Of a DNA stretch of 40,703 nt, positions 17,869-26,184 are shown piece after piece (the first letter of the stretch is position 1; every line of letters starts with the position of its first letter). The stretch lies in contig CAJNDS010000307.1 of NCBI GenBank assembly GCA_905221605.1, positions 128,501-169,203 of the forward strand. Direction: 5' to 3'. The stretch is from Symbiodinium natans. Its lineage: Eukaryota; Sar; Dinophyceae; Suessiales; Symbiodiniaceae. The notes under the pieces are model-generated. The model searched no databases and had not been told where the DNA came from. It saw only the letters and a list, made by a program, of their open reading frames with translations. A program made the translations under genes and the position numbers.

Positions 17869-18824
17869 ATGGAGCAAGCTCAGCAAGAGCTACTGAATAA
17901 TCCAGCACTATGCCAAGTGCTCTTCAGAACCCTCCCATCCTTGGCTGCCTCCTCCATGGCTGCGCGGGCGTTTCATCCCGAAGAACGTTCAACATCCAGA
18001 GAACTTGTGCCTGCGCATGATCTAGACAGGCCTCCCAGCGACGCCAAGAGAAGGGATCGGACAAGGACGAGGACATGCCACCAACCCGAGCGCTGTCAAG
18101 ATCCAGGAAGCCCAGACGGTCAGGACGTCGTCATAGCTCATCAAGACAACCAAGAGGCCCTCGAAACGGAGCACAGCCGTCCCAGCAGGAGGCCAAGTCA
18201 TCCACAGGCCTCATAGCCAGCATCATCTTGGCCTCCTGAATCACGAGGATGAACTAGCAGCCTTGCGCTATCATCATGGATGGATCTTCTACGCCACGGT
18301 GCATCAGAAGGGAAGCATCGTTCCCCCTTTGGCCAGCATCCAGCAGCAGTGGAGGTCTGACAGGACCCAAAACACCCCAGAGATTCCTGTCAGACAAGCC
18401 TTGTTCATCGGACTTCTTCACGAGCTGAATTCCAGAGCTGAGAGCTTCGACCACATTAGCTGTCATTAGCTGCGAAAGTGCAAACATGGACAAGGAAGCG
18501 GCGATCGTCACACTCTCCGGCGCTCTCACTACAAGAGGCTGGCGCCACACAGATGAGAACCCCCTCTTCTACTGGAACTACATGCGATGGGACTCCAAGA
18601 AGAAGAAGACTGTGGTCGATGTGAAGCGTCCTCCTCTCTCACCGAAGGTCGTTATCCACACAGCTTGCTGCAATGCTAAAGCTCGACCAGGACCAGCTTA
18701 CCAAGTTCAGACCGTCCAGACCGTTGAAGACGGACCTGGCGGACGAAAAGCCGGTCATAGCCTTCCTCCTGGAGCTGGCTCTGACCATAGGCGAGGATCA
18801 CGAGGCCATGCATGCCTTCCGTAA
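17869..18824 (+). pseudogene. ORF1-like protein of a non-LTR-type retroelement, frameshifted
   Basis: A 115-codon ORF starts with MEQAQQELLNNPALCQVLF and becomes charged and disordered. Reading frames then shift near 18215-18235 to LNHEDELAALRYHHGWIFYA and TVHQKGSIVPPLASIQQQW, and shift again near 18470 to DKEAAIVTLSGAL and NPLFYWNYMRWDSKKKKTVV. The order (helical start, basic linker, globular domain with a GSI..L....W pattern) recalls ORF1-type proteins beside LINE-like elements of dinoflagellates. No RT was found next to it, so it is a 3' or internal fragment. Confidence 0.45.
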
Positions 18825-19079
18825 GTTAAAGTAGGGGCGTAGAAAATAGTTAATTTGAGCGTTTCAAATTAACTTTCCGAAGTTAAAATTTGCAATCTAA
18901 GCTAATTTGACCGGCAAACTGCGAGAAGAAGTTTCGTGGAAACTTCCCCTAAACTGCTCTTGGCGGTTTCCGACCAAACTGCTTCACAGTTTGTTTCTGT
19001 TTCTGGAGGGCGAAATCCGAAACTGCTACCAAACTGCTCTTATAGTTTTTGTCATACTTTCTTTATCAACAAAAAAGGC

Positions 19080-19081
<2 letters not shown>
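18825..19081. other. Non-coding stretch with an 11-bp palindrome
   Basis: AGTTAATTTGA (18848-18858) and its exact complement (18864-18874) form a hairpin with a 5-nt loop. AAACTGCTCTT-like words recur at about 18950, 18979 and 19029. No ORF stands out. The palindrome could mark the end of a small element, but no partner end was seen. Confidence 0.45.

Positions 19082-19117
<36 letters not shown>
19082..19117. repeat. CA microsatellite
   Basis: An uninterrupted run of about 18 CA units. It lies exactly at the left edge of the segment duplicated at 39523-40528. Confidence 0.95.
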
Positions 19118-19119
<2 letters not shown>

Positions 19120-19879
19120 TTTGTTTTAGTGTTTCCACATAAACTGGTAGATGCTCCGAAGGTAGAGATGCTCTAGCAAGCCACCGAGGCGATCATCCAT
19201 GGAGATGGCAAAGAACTTCACGAATGGAGCTTTATGTGAGTAAGTAAAACTTCCCACACTTGCACGTGAATCACGCCATTCACACGCTCTCACACTGCTC
19301 ATGCTCATTCACTCAAAGCTGCTCATCTCCACCACATGCTCAAACACCGAACATGCTCAATCACTCATGTCTGCTCAGCTCTTCCACATGTTCAAACGCT
19401 AGTCATGCTCGATTACTCATGTCTGTTCATCCCGTCCACATGCTCACACACTGTGCGTGCTCAACCACTCCAACATGCTCATGCACCACTTCCTGCTCCA
19501 CACGCTTATGCTTCACATGCTCCAGGTCTGCGAGGTGTTGGGCAGCTGGATCTCCGCCAAGCACTTTGCACCGAACTTCAGCATCGGCAGGGCGTTGGGC
19601 AGCTAAATCTCCTCCACGCTCTGGTTGGAAAGACGCAAAACCGCACGCCAAACGTCCACGTCTGCAGGTTGCTGGGCAGCTGGACCCCTTCCAAGCTCTG
19701 ATGGAACTCTGCGCTGAACGTTAACGTCTGCAAGGTGTTGAGCAGTCGGATTGCCTCCAAGTTCTGGCAGAACTCCGTGTCAAACGTCAAACTCAAAGAA
19801 TTCATCCATGCTTCATGCAAAATCTGCGTTGTCACCAAGTGTTCAGCCATGCATCATGAAAAACGAAAAAAGAAATGTT
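19112..19879. repeat. Duplicated segment, copy 1 left arm (interrupted by element 2)
   Basis: The stretch matches 39523-40296 with a 6-bp indel (GGAGAT, copy 2 only) and two substitutions that I could see. It contains degenerate ACATGCTCA-type repeats (about 19260-19515) and the end of a minus-strand LRR ORF. It stops at TT (19878-19879), where element 2 begins. Confidence 0.9.
19500..19850 (-). pseudogene. Tail of an FNIP/LRR-like repeat protein, copy 1
   Basis: The minus-strand frame from 19850 contains NTLQTLTFSAEFHQSLEGVQ and PSNLQTWTFGVRF, units of about 22 residues of the LxxLxF(G)xxFNQSLExV type (FNIP-like leucine-rich repeat). After about 19640 the reading shifts frame (PNALPMLKFGAKCLAEIQLP) and stops near 19500. 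Unlike the large array at 29-39 kb, the first units here stay in frame. It probably was the 3' end of an LRR gene whose upstream part is now beyond element 2. Confidence 0.5.
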
Positions 19880-20104
19880 ATGCCAAAGATGAAGTCCATG
19901 TTCGAATATATGTTGCCGAAACATATTAAAGCAAATTGTTGAAAACAGCAATCTAGAATCAACAGCACGCGGACAGCAATCCCTTGTTTTTCTCTGCCTT
20001 CGCAACGCGAAAAGGGGAATGGTACACATGACATCGCGTGGCATGGAGCCACTCCCACATTTCAAACACAAGAGGTGGCATAGAGCCACCAGCCTTCTTT
20101 CCCC
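19878..20104 (-). repeat. B2 repeat of element 2
   Basis: 227 bp, identical by eye to B1. It holds two consecutive hairpins, GTGGC-ATGGA-GCCAC (near 20038) and GGTGGC-ATAGA-GCCACC (near 20074), and forms the 3' outer end. Confidence 0.95.
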
Positions 20105-20119
20105 GGGTGGGAGGGTGGG

Positions 20120-20343
20120 GAACAAAAATTTTCGCCAGCTTGCTGCGAGCAAGAACCTTGACCCATTCAACATGCAATTCACATGTAAATATTCATGCAA
20201 CAAATCACATGAGAGTGCATGCCCGGGTCAGACGAAAATTCCCAGCAGAACAACATGTAGAACATGGACACAAAAATTCTCATCAAAGAATTTTTGAGTT
20301 CATCTGGCATAAAACGCTGTCACACAAGTGTGAAAGCTTGCTT
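20120..20343 (-). repeat. A2 repeat of element 2
   Basis: 224 bp, identical by eye to A1. It is rich in small hairpins: CTTGCT-GCG-AGCAAG, AAAAATTCT..AGAATTTTT, TCACAC-AA-GTGTGA. It abuts B1, sharing TT at 20342-20343. Confidence 0.95.
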
Positions 20344-20568
20344 ATGCCAAAGATGAAGTCCATGTTCGAATATATGTTGCCGAAACATATTAAAGCAAAT
20401 TGTTGAAAACAGCAATCTAGAATCAACAGCACGCGGACAGCAATCCCTTGTTTTTCTCTGCCTTCGCAACGCGAAAAGGGGAATGGTACACATGACATCG
20501 CGTGGCATGGAGCCACTCCCACATTTCAAACACAAGAGGTGGCATAGAGCCACCAGCCTTCTTTCCCC
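20342..20568 (-). repeat. B1 repeat of element 2
   Basis: Inner copy of the 227-bp B repeat. The RT/RNase H stop codon lies only three bases before it, so the element has essentially no separate 3' UTR outside the repeats. Confidence 0.95.
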
Positions 20569-20571
20569 TTT

Positions 20572-22470
20572 TCACTCCATCCTTTCGAGGATTGTGCCAG
20601 TGAGGAAACAACGCGGTGTCTCCTCGACAAAAGGTTTGAAACACGACATATCATGCCAACGGCCTCTGGACGGGGGGTCAGCTGGATTTGAGTGGCTGGG
20701 AACTCGATGGAACCAGGACATGCAAGGCCTCGCTTCATCTGCAACTTCAAAGGCCATAAGAAGTTGCCTCCAGGATGAGTCGGATGACGTCCCGGTCATG
20801 CATGCGCCCTGCACGCCTGAATGGTCGATAAAGTAGACAACCCTACGATTTGACAGGTCATTACTCCACAGCACTCGAGCGAGGACCACGGCATACAGCT
20901 CGGTCTGCCCTATGATGTGTTTCCTTCCCTCTGCCCACACCTGCACAACTGAATCTGGCACTCGGCAGCCAAAGACCTTCATCGTCGGGCGGGAGCCCGG
21001 AACGATTAGCAAGCCCCCCACACTGCACTCGAACTTATCTCCCTTGGGTTCGCATGCACCATCGGTGAAGACAAGCACGGGCGAAAGATCGCCTGCTGTG
21101 GAAATGCTTCGGGGCGGTCCGGAGCGCATGCGGCGCAAGAGAAGAGCAAAGGCTTCAAGATGATGGGGCGTTAAGGGCACACTCACAGCATTCGCAGCCT
21201 CAAGCTTGCGAAGGTCAGCCAGCGCCAGACGGCCGGATCTTCCCAAGAGCTGTGATTCGGCAAACTGGAGCCTGCCAAAAAGGGCAGGAAGCTCAGCCAC
21301 CCTCACTCTCCCTTGATGCATGACCATCTCGAGTGACTCAGCTATGGCGCTGGCACGGTCTGGCTTATTGGCTACCCGGACAGCCTGATACCCTTGATCG
21401 GAAGTATCAAGGGTGACACCCAGCAGCTCGGTTTGCGTAGAAAAGCTACACTCCTTGTCCACCGAAGTCTCAAAACCCAAAAGAGTGAAGACTGCATGGG
21501 CACAGCCATCAGTTGCTTCTGCAAGACACTTAGGCGCAGTGCAAGGGTAGTCGTCGTAGTAGCAGGAGGCAAGCACGTCGACCTCAAGGAGGATGCGCCT
21601 AAGCAGCAAAGAGACCCGGTTGAACTGCAGAACCGAAGCCGCAGACCCGAAAGGTAGGGTCCGGCATACAAAGGCTCTGGGCTCACGGGTCCCAGGTTCC
21701 CGCAGCATGATGACAGCCTTCCTTTGCTCTTCTGGGTGCAGCGGCAGCTGCTTGTAAGCAGACCTCAAGTCGTAGGTCTTCGTGAGGGGCCTGATGTTAT
21801 CACCCTGCTCCCACATGGCATGCACTTTCCCATTCAGGCAAGTGCCATCTGAAAGAGTCAAAGACACATCTCCTCGGGATGAGGCGCAGCGAAAGATCGT
21901 TGAGCAGACCCACACAATCTCGTCGAGGGCCCTCAAGGCAACCTTCTCGAAAGCTCCAAATGTCGAGTTGACATTGTTCTCGCTGAGATCGTCGATAGGT
22001 CGCCACTTCTTTTGCCATACCGCGAATCTTCTGCAAGGGCACCATTTGTCACCGAAACGCTGCCTGACCTCCTCCAATGAGAGAGGCCCGTGAAGCCATG
22101 CCTTCGAGTTCGGGTCGGCCTCGTCCAGAGTCAGCTCCCACAGGGGTTGCTCGAAGTCAGCGATGGCCTGCTTTCGAATCTTCTCCACCAAGGAATTCTG
22201 GAGAGCGGGCGCTCGGGTCCAGAACTCCTGCTCATCAAGCTCTGCAGGGCGCACGTCAGGCTCAAAGACTCCTGTCGCAGGAAGATAGCCGGTTATGCGA
22301 AAACCATCCGCAAGGTCCCGATAGATGGCCTCATCTGGCCAACCCAAAGACCGTCCAATTTTCTCGAGTAGGGCCAGCCTCTTTCCTCTGAGGACGGCTG
22401 CGACATCCTTGTGCATCGAGGCAAAAAGTTTTGCATTTTCCGACTCAAGCTCTTTAGCCCAAGCGGCCAT
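20572..22470 (-). CDS. Reverse transcriptase and RNase H of element 2
   Basis: 632 residues from an ATG at 22470. After a helical N-extension (KLFASMHKDVAAVLRGKR) the RT shows KWRPIDDLSENNVN (about 155-168), TYDLRSAYKQLPLH (motif A, D234), RTLPFGSAASVLQFNR (motif B), CYYDDY (motif C, 303-308) and LLGVTLD (motif E). RNase H follows with D470 (FTDGA), E524 (GQTELYA), D549 (FIDHSG) and D598 (NPADPPSRG). All catalytic acids are present. In element 1 the corresponding region is fused in frame to the connector. Here it overlaps the upstream ORF by 178 bp in another frame, most simply by a 1-nt indel near 22470. The type of RT fits the DIRS/Ty3 branch. Confidence 0.9.
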   Translation of the reverse strand: MAAWAKELESENAKLFASMHKDVAAVLRGKRLALLEKIGRSLGWPDEAIYRDLADGFRITGYLPATGVFEPDVRPAELDEQEFWTRAPALQNSLVEKIRKQAIADFEQPLWELTLDEADPNSKAWLHGPLSLEEVRQRFGDKWCPCRRFAVWQKKWRPIDDLSENNVNSTFGAFEKVALRALDEIVWVCSTIFRCASSRGDVSLTLSDGTCLNGKVHAMWEQGDNIRPLTKTYDLRSAYKQLPLHPEEQRKAVIMLREPGTREPRAFVCRTLPFGSAASVLQFNRVSLLLRRILLEVDVLASCYYDDYPCTAPKCLAEATDGCAHAVFTLLGFETSVDKECSFSTQTELLGVTLDTSDQGYQAVRVANKPDRASAIAESLEMVMHQGRVRVAELPALFGRLQFAESQLLGRSGRLALADLRKLEAANAVSVPLTPHHLEAFALLLRRMRSGPPRSISTAGDLSPVLVFTDGACEPKGDKFECSVGGLLIVPGSRPTMKVFGCRVPDSVVQVWAEGRKHIIGQTELYAVVLARVLWSNDLSNRRVVYFIDHSGVQGACMTGTSSDSSWRQLLMAFEVADEARPCMSWFHRVPSHSNPADPPSRGRWHDMSCFKPFVEETPRCFLTGTILERME

Positions 22471-23381
22471 TGCCGAAGCTTGAGCAACCTAGAACGGAGG
22501 ACTGCTACAGGCCCACCCGTCAAAGTCTTAAAGAGTACACGCAGAAGGTCATCAGGCACGGCCCGAGCCAGGTCAAACGGATGCTGCAGGGAAAGAGCAT
22601 GATGCACATACTGCAACGGCTCACGGTACACACCAAAGGTAACGTACGACGGCCCTGGGAAGTCAGGAAGAGCGACTCCCCCCCTTTCAAGTGACTGTCG
22701 CAGGAAACGGCTGCCGGCCGGCACACCCAGCCAAGGATCTGTCAGGCAACGCTTAGCATTGAGCGGCGGCGGCATCTCAGAAAAGACAGTGACAGTGTAA
22801 CTGTACTCGGGTATGAGCGGCGGAAAGCGGCGCCCGCGTGGCTGCACGTGGTTGGCTGCACGCGCGGAAGCATGGGCAGAAAGGGCATCGGGATCAGGGC
22901 CCAACCCAGACGCTGAAGCGGAGGCCGCAACCGCCGCCACGAACCGCTGGCAGAAAAGGAGCGGGTAGGCCGCCTCACGGGCAGTGGCAAACTCGCCGTT
23001 TTGGACTTGCCAGGGCTGATGCTCCGCACAACCTGGGCATGGCCCACTAAGGACCCCCAAACCTGGCACGTTGGTGAGAAGGCCCGTAGCCTTGCGCCTG
23101 TTGGAGCCATGCCTGCAAAGGTCAAAAGCAACGAAAGTGCAGCGCTGCATCAAAGAGGCAAAAGGCGGCAACATCCAAAGCCATGAATGCAGAGGGTTCT
23201 CTACTGAGACGCCGACCTGAGGAAAAGAAGCCAGAACAAATTCGAAGAAAGCAGCAGCGCCCTCGTAGATTGCATTGGCACATTGGACACGAGCGTGATC
23301 AGCAGGTGAGAGCCCTGGAAGACCCCAGACATGATGGAGGTCGCGCAGAGGGGGGGGCCCAGGTGACAGGCTCAGGTGCAT
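22293..23381 (-). pseudogene. Truncated methyltransferase plus connector, element 2 pol
   Basis: The frame differs from that of the dioxygenase-like part before it and of RT after it. It begins within the methyltransferase: VSVENPLHSWLW (ENP motif) and DLCRHGSNRRKATGLLTN (matching CMYGSRRLKRTALLAT of element 1) are present. The SAM-binding FCGTAG motif and the PPC loop are missing. By comparison with element 1 about 450 bp are deleted, with the joint near the G-run at 23347-23358. A connector follows (TVTVFSEMPPP, GVPAGSRFL, FGVYREPLQYVHHALSLQHPFD) that is conserved in element 1. Methyl transfer by this copy is not expected. Confidence 0.75.
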
Positions 23382-24195
23382 CAGCGGTCTGGGGGAGCGG
23401 AGGGAGGGGGAAACCTAAGGCAACGAGTTTGGCACGATCGTCCGGCAGGAGCCGGTGGCAGGAGGCAGGAGTGAAACCCACCAAGACAAGCCTGCGCCCC
23501 GTCCAGGGCAGGACTTTATGCCACAGGCGATAGGCGTCGAAGGTAACGGCACCATGCTCCCAGGACAAAGGGCCACCTTGGACGGTGTGGCCAGCACAAG
23601 GGAGGCTTTCACTACCACAACCCTCGACCCAAAGCAGACCACCTTGGAAGGCGGTCAAAGGCGCAACGGTGTTAGGCACAGGATGGTTACGCACATCCTT
23701 ATGGAATGGAGCGTCGTCAGCATCCAGGAGAACAATGGCTGAGAAAATGGAATCTGGGCACAGCAGGCGCAGCCAGGCAGTCAAGGCAAAAACACAGAAA
23801 GGGAAAACCAGGGTATTCTTACGAAACCCAACCAGTGCACCCTGACCATAAGCCCCGGCAGCGAAAGCACGACCAGTCTCGGCCCGCGGCGAAGGCTCGA
23901 AGGGGAGCAAGTCCACCATCTCGACGATTTTTGAGCGGACCAGGGCGCGCTCTTGAAGCATGGAAAAAGCCAAAATTTCTGCAGGATGCACCGGTGCGGG
24001 GTATGCGTGCATCAAGGCCTCGAAACCAGACAAAATGCAATCTGTACATGACAAGGTCTCAGGCAAATTGAGGGCAGTCGGGGAGTGGCGGGACATGGAA
24101 TCAGAGCCGGCATCGCAAACGCTGTCGGGAGTCTTTGCAGGAACAGGGGGCTCCCGTACAGGATCAGGCGACACAGGCTGCCCCGCCCCGGACTG
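23299..24195 (-). CDS. 2OG-Fe(II) dioxygenase-like domain at the start of element 2 pol
   Basis: The frame is that of gag, continued after the UGA at 24198-24196; the first start-like codon is GTG at 24174. Counting from there, the motifs are FHKDVRN (H158, D160), GGLLWVE, LWHKVLPWTGRR (H219, R228) and LVLVGFTP. The order HxD, His about 60 residues on and Arg 9 residues after the His matches element 1 and the metal- and cosubstrate-binding pattern of 2-oxoglutarate dioxygenases. TET/JBP-like DNA hydroxylases are in that superfamily, but I cannot place this domain in a subfamily. The C-terminal tail after about 260 runs through the deletion joint and is probably meaningless. Confidence 0.6.
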   Translation of the reverse strand, partial: QSGAGQPVSPDPVREPPVPAKTPDSVCDAGSDSMSRHSPTALNLPETLSCTDCILSGFEALMHAYPAPVHPAEILAFSMLQERALVRSKIVEMVDLLPFEPSPRAETGRAFAAGAYGQGALVGFRKNTLVFPFCVFALTAWLRLLCPDSIFSAIVLLDADDAPFHKDVRNHPVPNTVAPLTAFQGGLLWVEGCGSESLPCAGHTVQGGPLSWEHGAVTFDAYRLWHKVLPWTGRRLVLVGFTPASCHRLLPDDRAKLVALGFPLPPLPQTADAPEPVTWAPPSARPPSCLGSSRALTC

Positions 24196-25422
24196 TCAGG
24201 CCTCGGCACCCATGGCCGCCGGCTTGTTGGGGCAGTCCAGGGCAGGATGTGTACGTCCGCAGCGACCGACAGCGCAGATATGAAGGCCTTTCCGGCAACG
24301 GCCTCGGGTGACCGTTTCACGGCACTTCTTGAGGTTATAATCGAAACATATGGGCTCGTTGTTGTTGGTGCAGGAACGGCAGCCCTGGAGCCCGAAGGGC
24401 ATTCGAACGCCCTTGCCAGCGCCCTTGCGACCTCCCTTCTGGCTTCTCCCACGACCTCGGCCTCTTGGGTAAGGGCCGCCACGCTCAGCACTCTCGTTGG
24501 GGGGAGACGGCCCACTCTGGGCCTTGGGAAGGGGCTGCAACAGGTGAAGGACTTCCGAAGCTTGGGTGCACTCAACAAAGATCAGGTCAAGCGGCCGCTT
24601 GCCTGTGGCATTCAGTTGGATACCGGTCCTTGTTCGGTCCGCAAGGAGCATGAAAAGGCGGCGATCAGCAGCCTGCAGCTGCTGGAAAGTGGGTTGCAAG
24701 TGGCCCGCGAGCACAGGGTCCAAACGGGCACTTTGCAGGCGCTCGCTCCAGCGCGCATGCAGGTTATAGTCGAGGAGGTTTGCCATCTCAAAGGCCACCG
24801 CTCTGCGAGTCATGGCAAGAAGGAGTAGAAGCTCAGTCGAAGTATCGGCTATTGCCGGGGAGGACTTTTCGGTCCGCAACATGCCGGCCGCATCAACAGA
24901 AAGGACTTTCTCCCGCTTGGCGCTCAGCGTCTGCTCCTGCTCCTTACTCGTCAGGCGGTCCCACTCCACATATAGAAGCTTGTTGTTCTCATACATTGAA
25001 ACACACAGATCAAGCAATGAATCGGACGGTTCAGTGCGGTTTCTAATGTCAAGACCTGGAAGTCGCTTCACAATGGCGGAATGCCTCTCAGCCCTTTCCG
25101 GGACCGAGAGCTTTCGAGGTGCACTCTCCTCCGTTTGGCTCACCAAACCTTTCATCTCATGAGTCGTAACTGAGAAAGACTCGTGAAAGAGCCTTCGGAA
25201 AGAGGCTTTTTGCCCCAAGGTCGGCTCTTTTCCCAACGCAGTTGACAGGGCTAAGATGAGACTGCCATCGTCACCAGCGCCTGGGGTATAGGCACTGCAG
25301 AAAGCGACCTTCGCCAAGGTTGTGAGGCCGGCAGCGACAAGACTCTCCGTCTCGGCTTCATCAAGTCCACATGCTGCGCATCGGGCTCGGAACACTGGAG
25401 TGGATTCCGAATAGGCCGCCAT
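24196..25422 (-). CDS. Gag-like protein of element 2
   Basis: 408 residues from an ATG at 25422 (MAAYSESTPVFRARC); the frame is open a further 35 codons upstream, without similarity to gag 1 or gag 3. Gag 1 and gag 2 share PVFxARC, APRKLxxxE, a helical middle and the pair QAADRxxxxLADRTRxG / QADREIHVRLGEATRAG. A Gly/Arg/Lys tract (RGRGRGRSQKGGRKGAGKG) leads to a Cys-rich knuckle: CRSC, CFDYNLKKC, RCRKGLHIC, RCGRTHPALDC. It ends in UGA with pol in the same frame. It is intact and likely binds nucleic acid in the particle. Confidence 0.8.
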   Translation of the reverse strand: MAAYSESTPVFRARCAACGLDEAETESLVAAGLTTLAKVAFCSAYTPGAGDDGSLILALSTALGKEPTLGQKASFRRLFHESFSVTTHEMKGLVSQTEESAPRKLSVPERAERHSAIVKRLPGLDIRNRTEPSDSLLDLCVSMYENNKLLYVEWDRLTSKEQEQTLSAKREKVLSVDAAGMLRTEKSSPAIADTSTELLLLLAMTRRAVAFEMANLLDYNLHARWSERLQSARLDPVLAGHLQPTFQQLQAADRRLFMLLADRTRTGIQLNATGKRPLDLIFVECTQASEVLHLLQPLPKAQSGPSPPNESAERGGPYPRGRGRGRSQKGGRKGAGKGVRMPFGLQGCRSCTNNNEPICFDYNLKKCRETVTRGRCRKGLHICAVGRCGRTHPALDCPNKPAAMGAEA

Positions 25423-25527
25423 GGTGCACACAACCGCACCTTCTTGAACCTTAAACGGCTCCACCTCAAGGCAGCAGTAAGCTTTCCCAGACATGTCTGC
25501 GGAACAGCAACGAGAACTGCACTCCAA

Positions 25528-26184
25528 GCCTCAAGAGGGCAGCTGAGAGCTGCACAATCACCTCTCAGCCCGCGTAGGGGTCGCGCACGTTTTCAGCTGA
25601 GAGCTGTCGCCCACTAAGAGTGAGCGTCACATTGCACACAGCAAAAAGATATGAAACTGTCGCTGGCATAACAGCATTAAAAGTAAGAGAAGAGAACTCA
25701 TCATGGCATAACAGGCGGTGCATGTACCAGCTGAGAGCTGGGCGTTAAGCAAGTGCATGTCAGCTCAGAGCTTGGCATAAATCCATGTAAGCAAGTAGCG
25801 CCACCAAGAGTGGGCTTTCAGGGGCATGGAGCACGTGCATGTCAGCTTAGAGCTGCCAAACCACCACTAAGAGTGGCGGTAAACCAACATATAGCACGAT
25901 CGAGTGCATGTCAGCTCCGAGCTGGGCGTAAAGCACGTGCACAGCGGCTTAGAGCCTCCAGATTGCACCACTAAGAGTGGGCTTTCAAGGACATTGAGCA
26001 CGTGCATGTCAGCTTAGAGCTGCAACTCCACCGCGAAGAATGGCAGAGAATGGGCATAAAACACGTGCATGTCAGCTCAGAGCTGGCTTCGCCCCCCCCA
26101 CTAAGAGTGGGATATAAAACTGATGCAATAAGCCCACAGGTCGAACTTCATTTGTACGACGCGCCGCGATCCATTCACATCTCT
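25528..26184. repeat. Array of two alternating hairpin motifs between recombinase and gag of element 2
   Basis: About nine copies of CAGCT-NNN-AGCTG-like motifs (for example near 25541, 25598, 25728, 25760, 25845, 25911, 26009, 26069) alternate with about five CCACTAAGAGTGG-like motifs (near 25612, 25801, 25863, 25969, 26098). Many of the former follow ACGTGCATGT. Both motifs can fold back on themselves. The spacing is irregular, roughly 30-90 bp. The block has no ORF and occupies the whole recombinase-gag interval. It could be a promoter, an internal ribosome entry or processing region, or a plain minisatellite. Element 1 does not have it. Confidence 0.7.

Noticed and set aside
19126-19308. 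Small minus-strand ORF (60 codons) in the duplicated segment, repeated at 39537-39725
   Set aside because: It is present in both copies only because the DNA is duplicated; no motif, codon signal or partner supports it.
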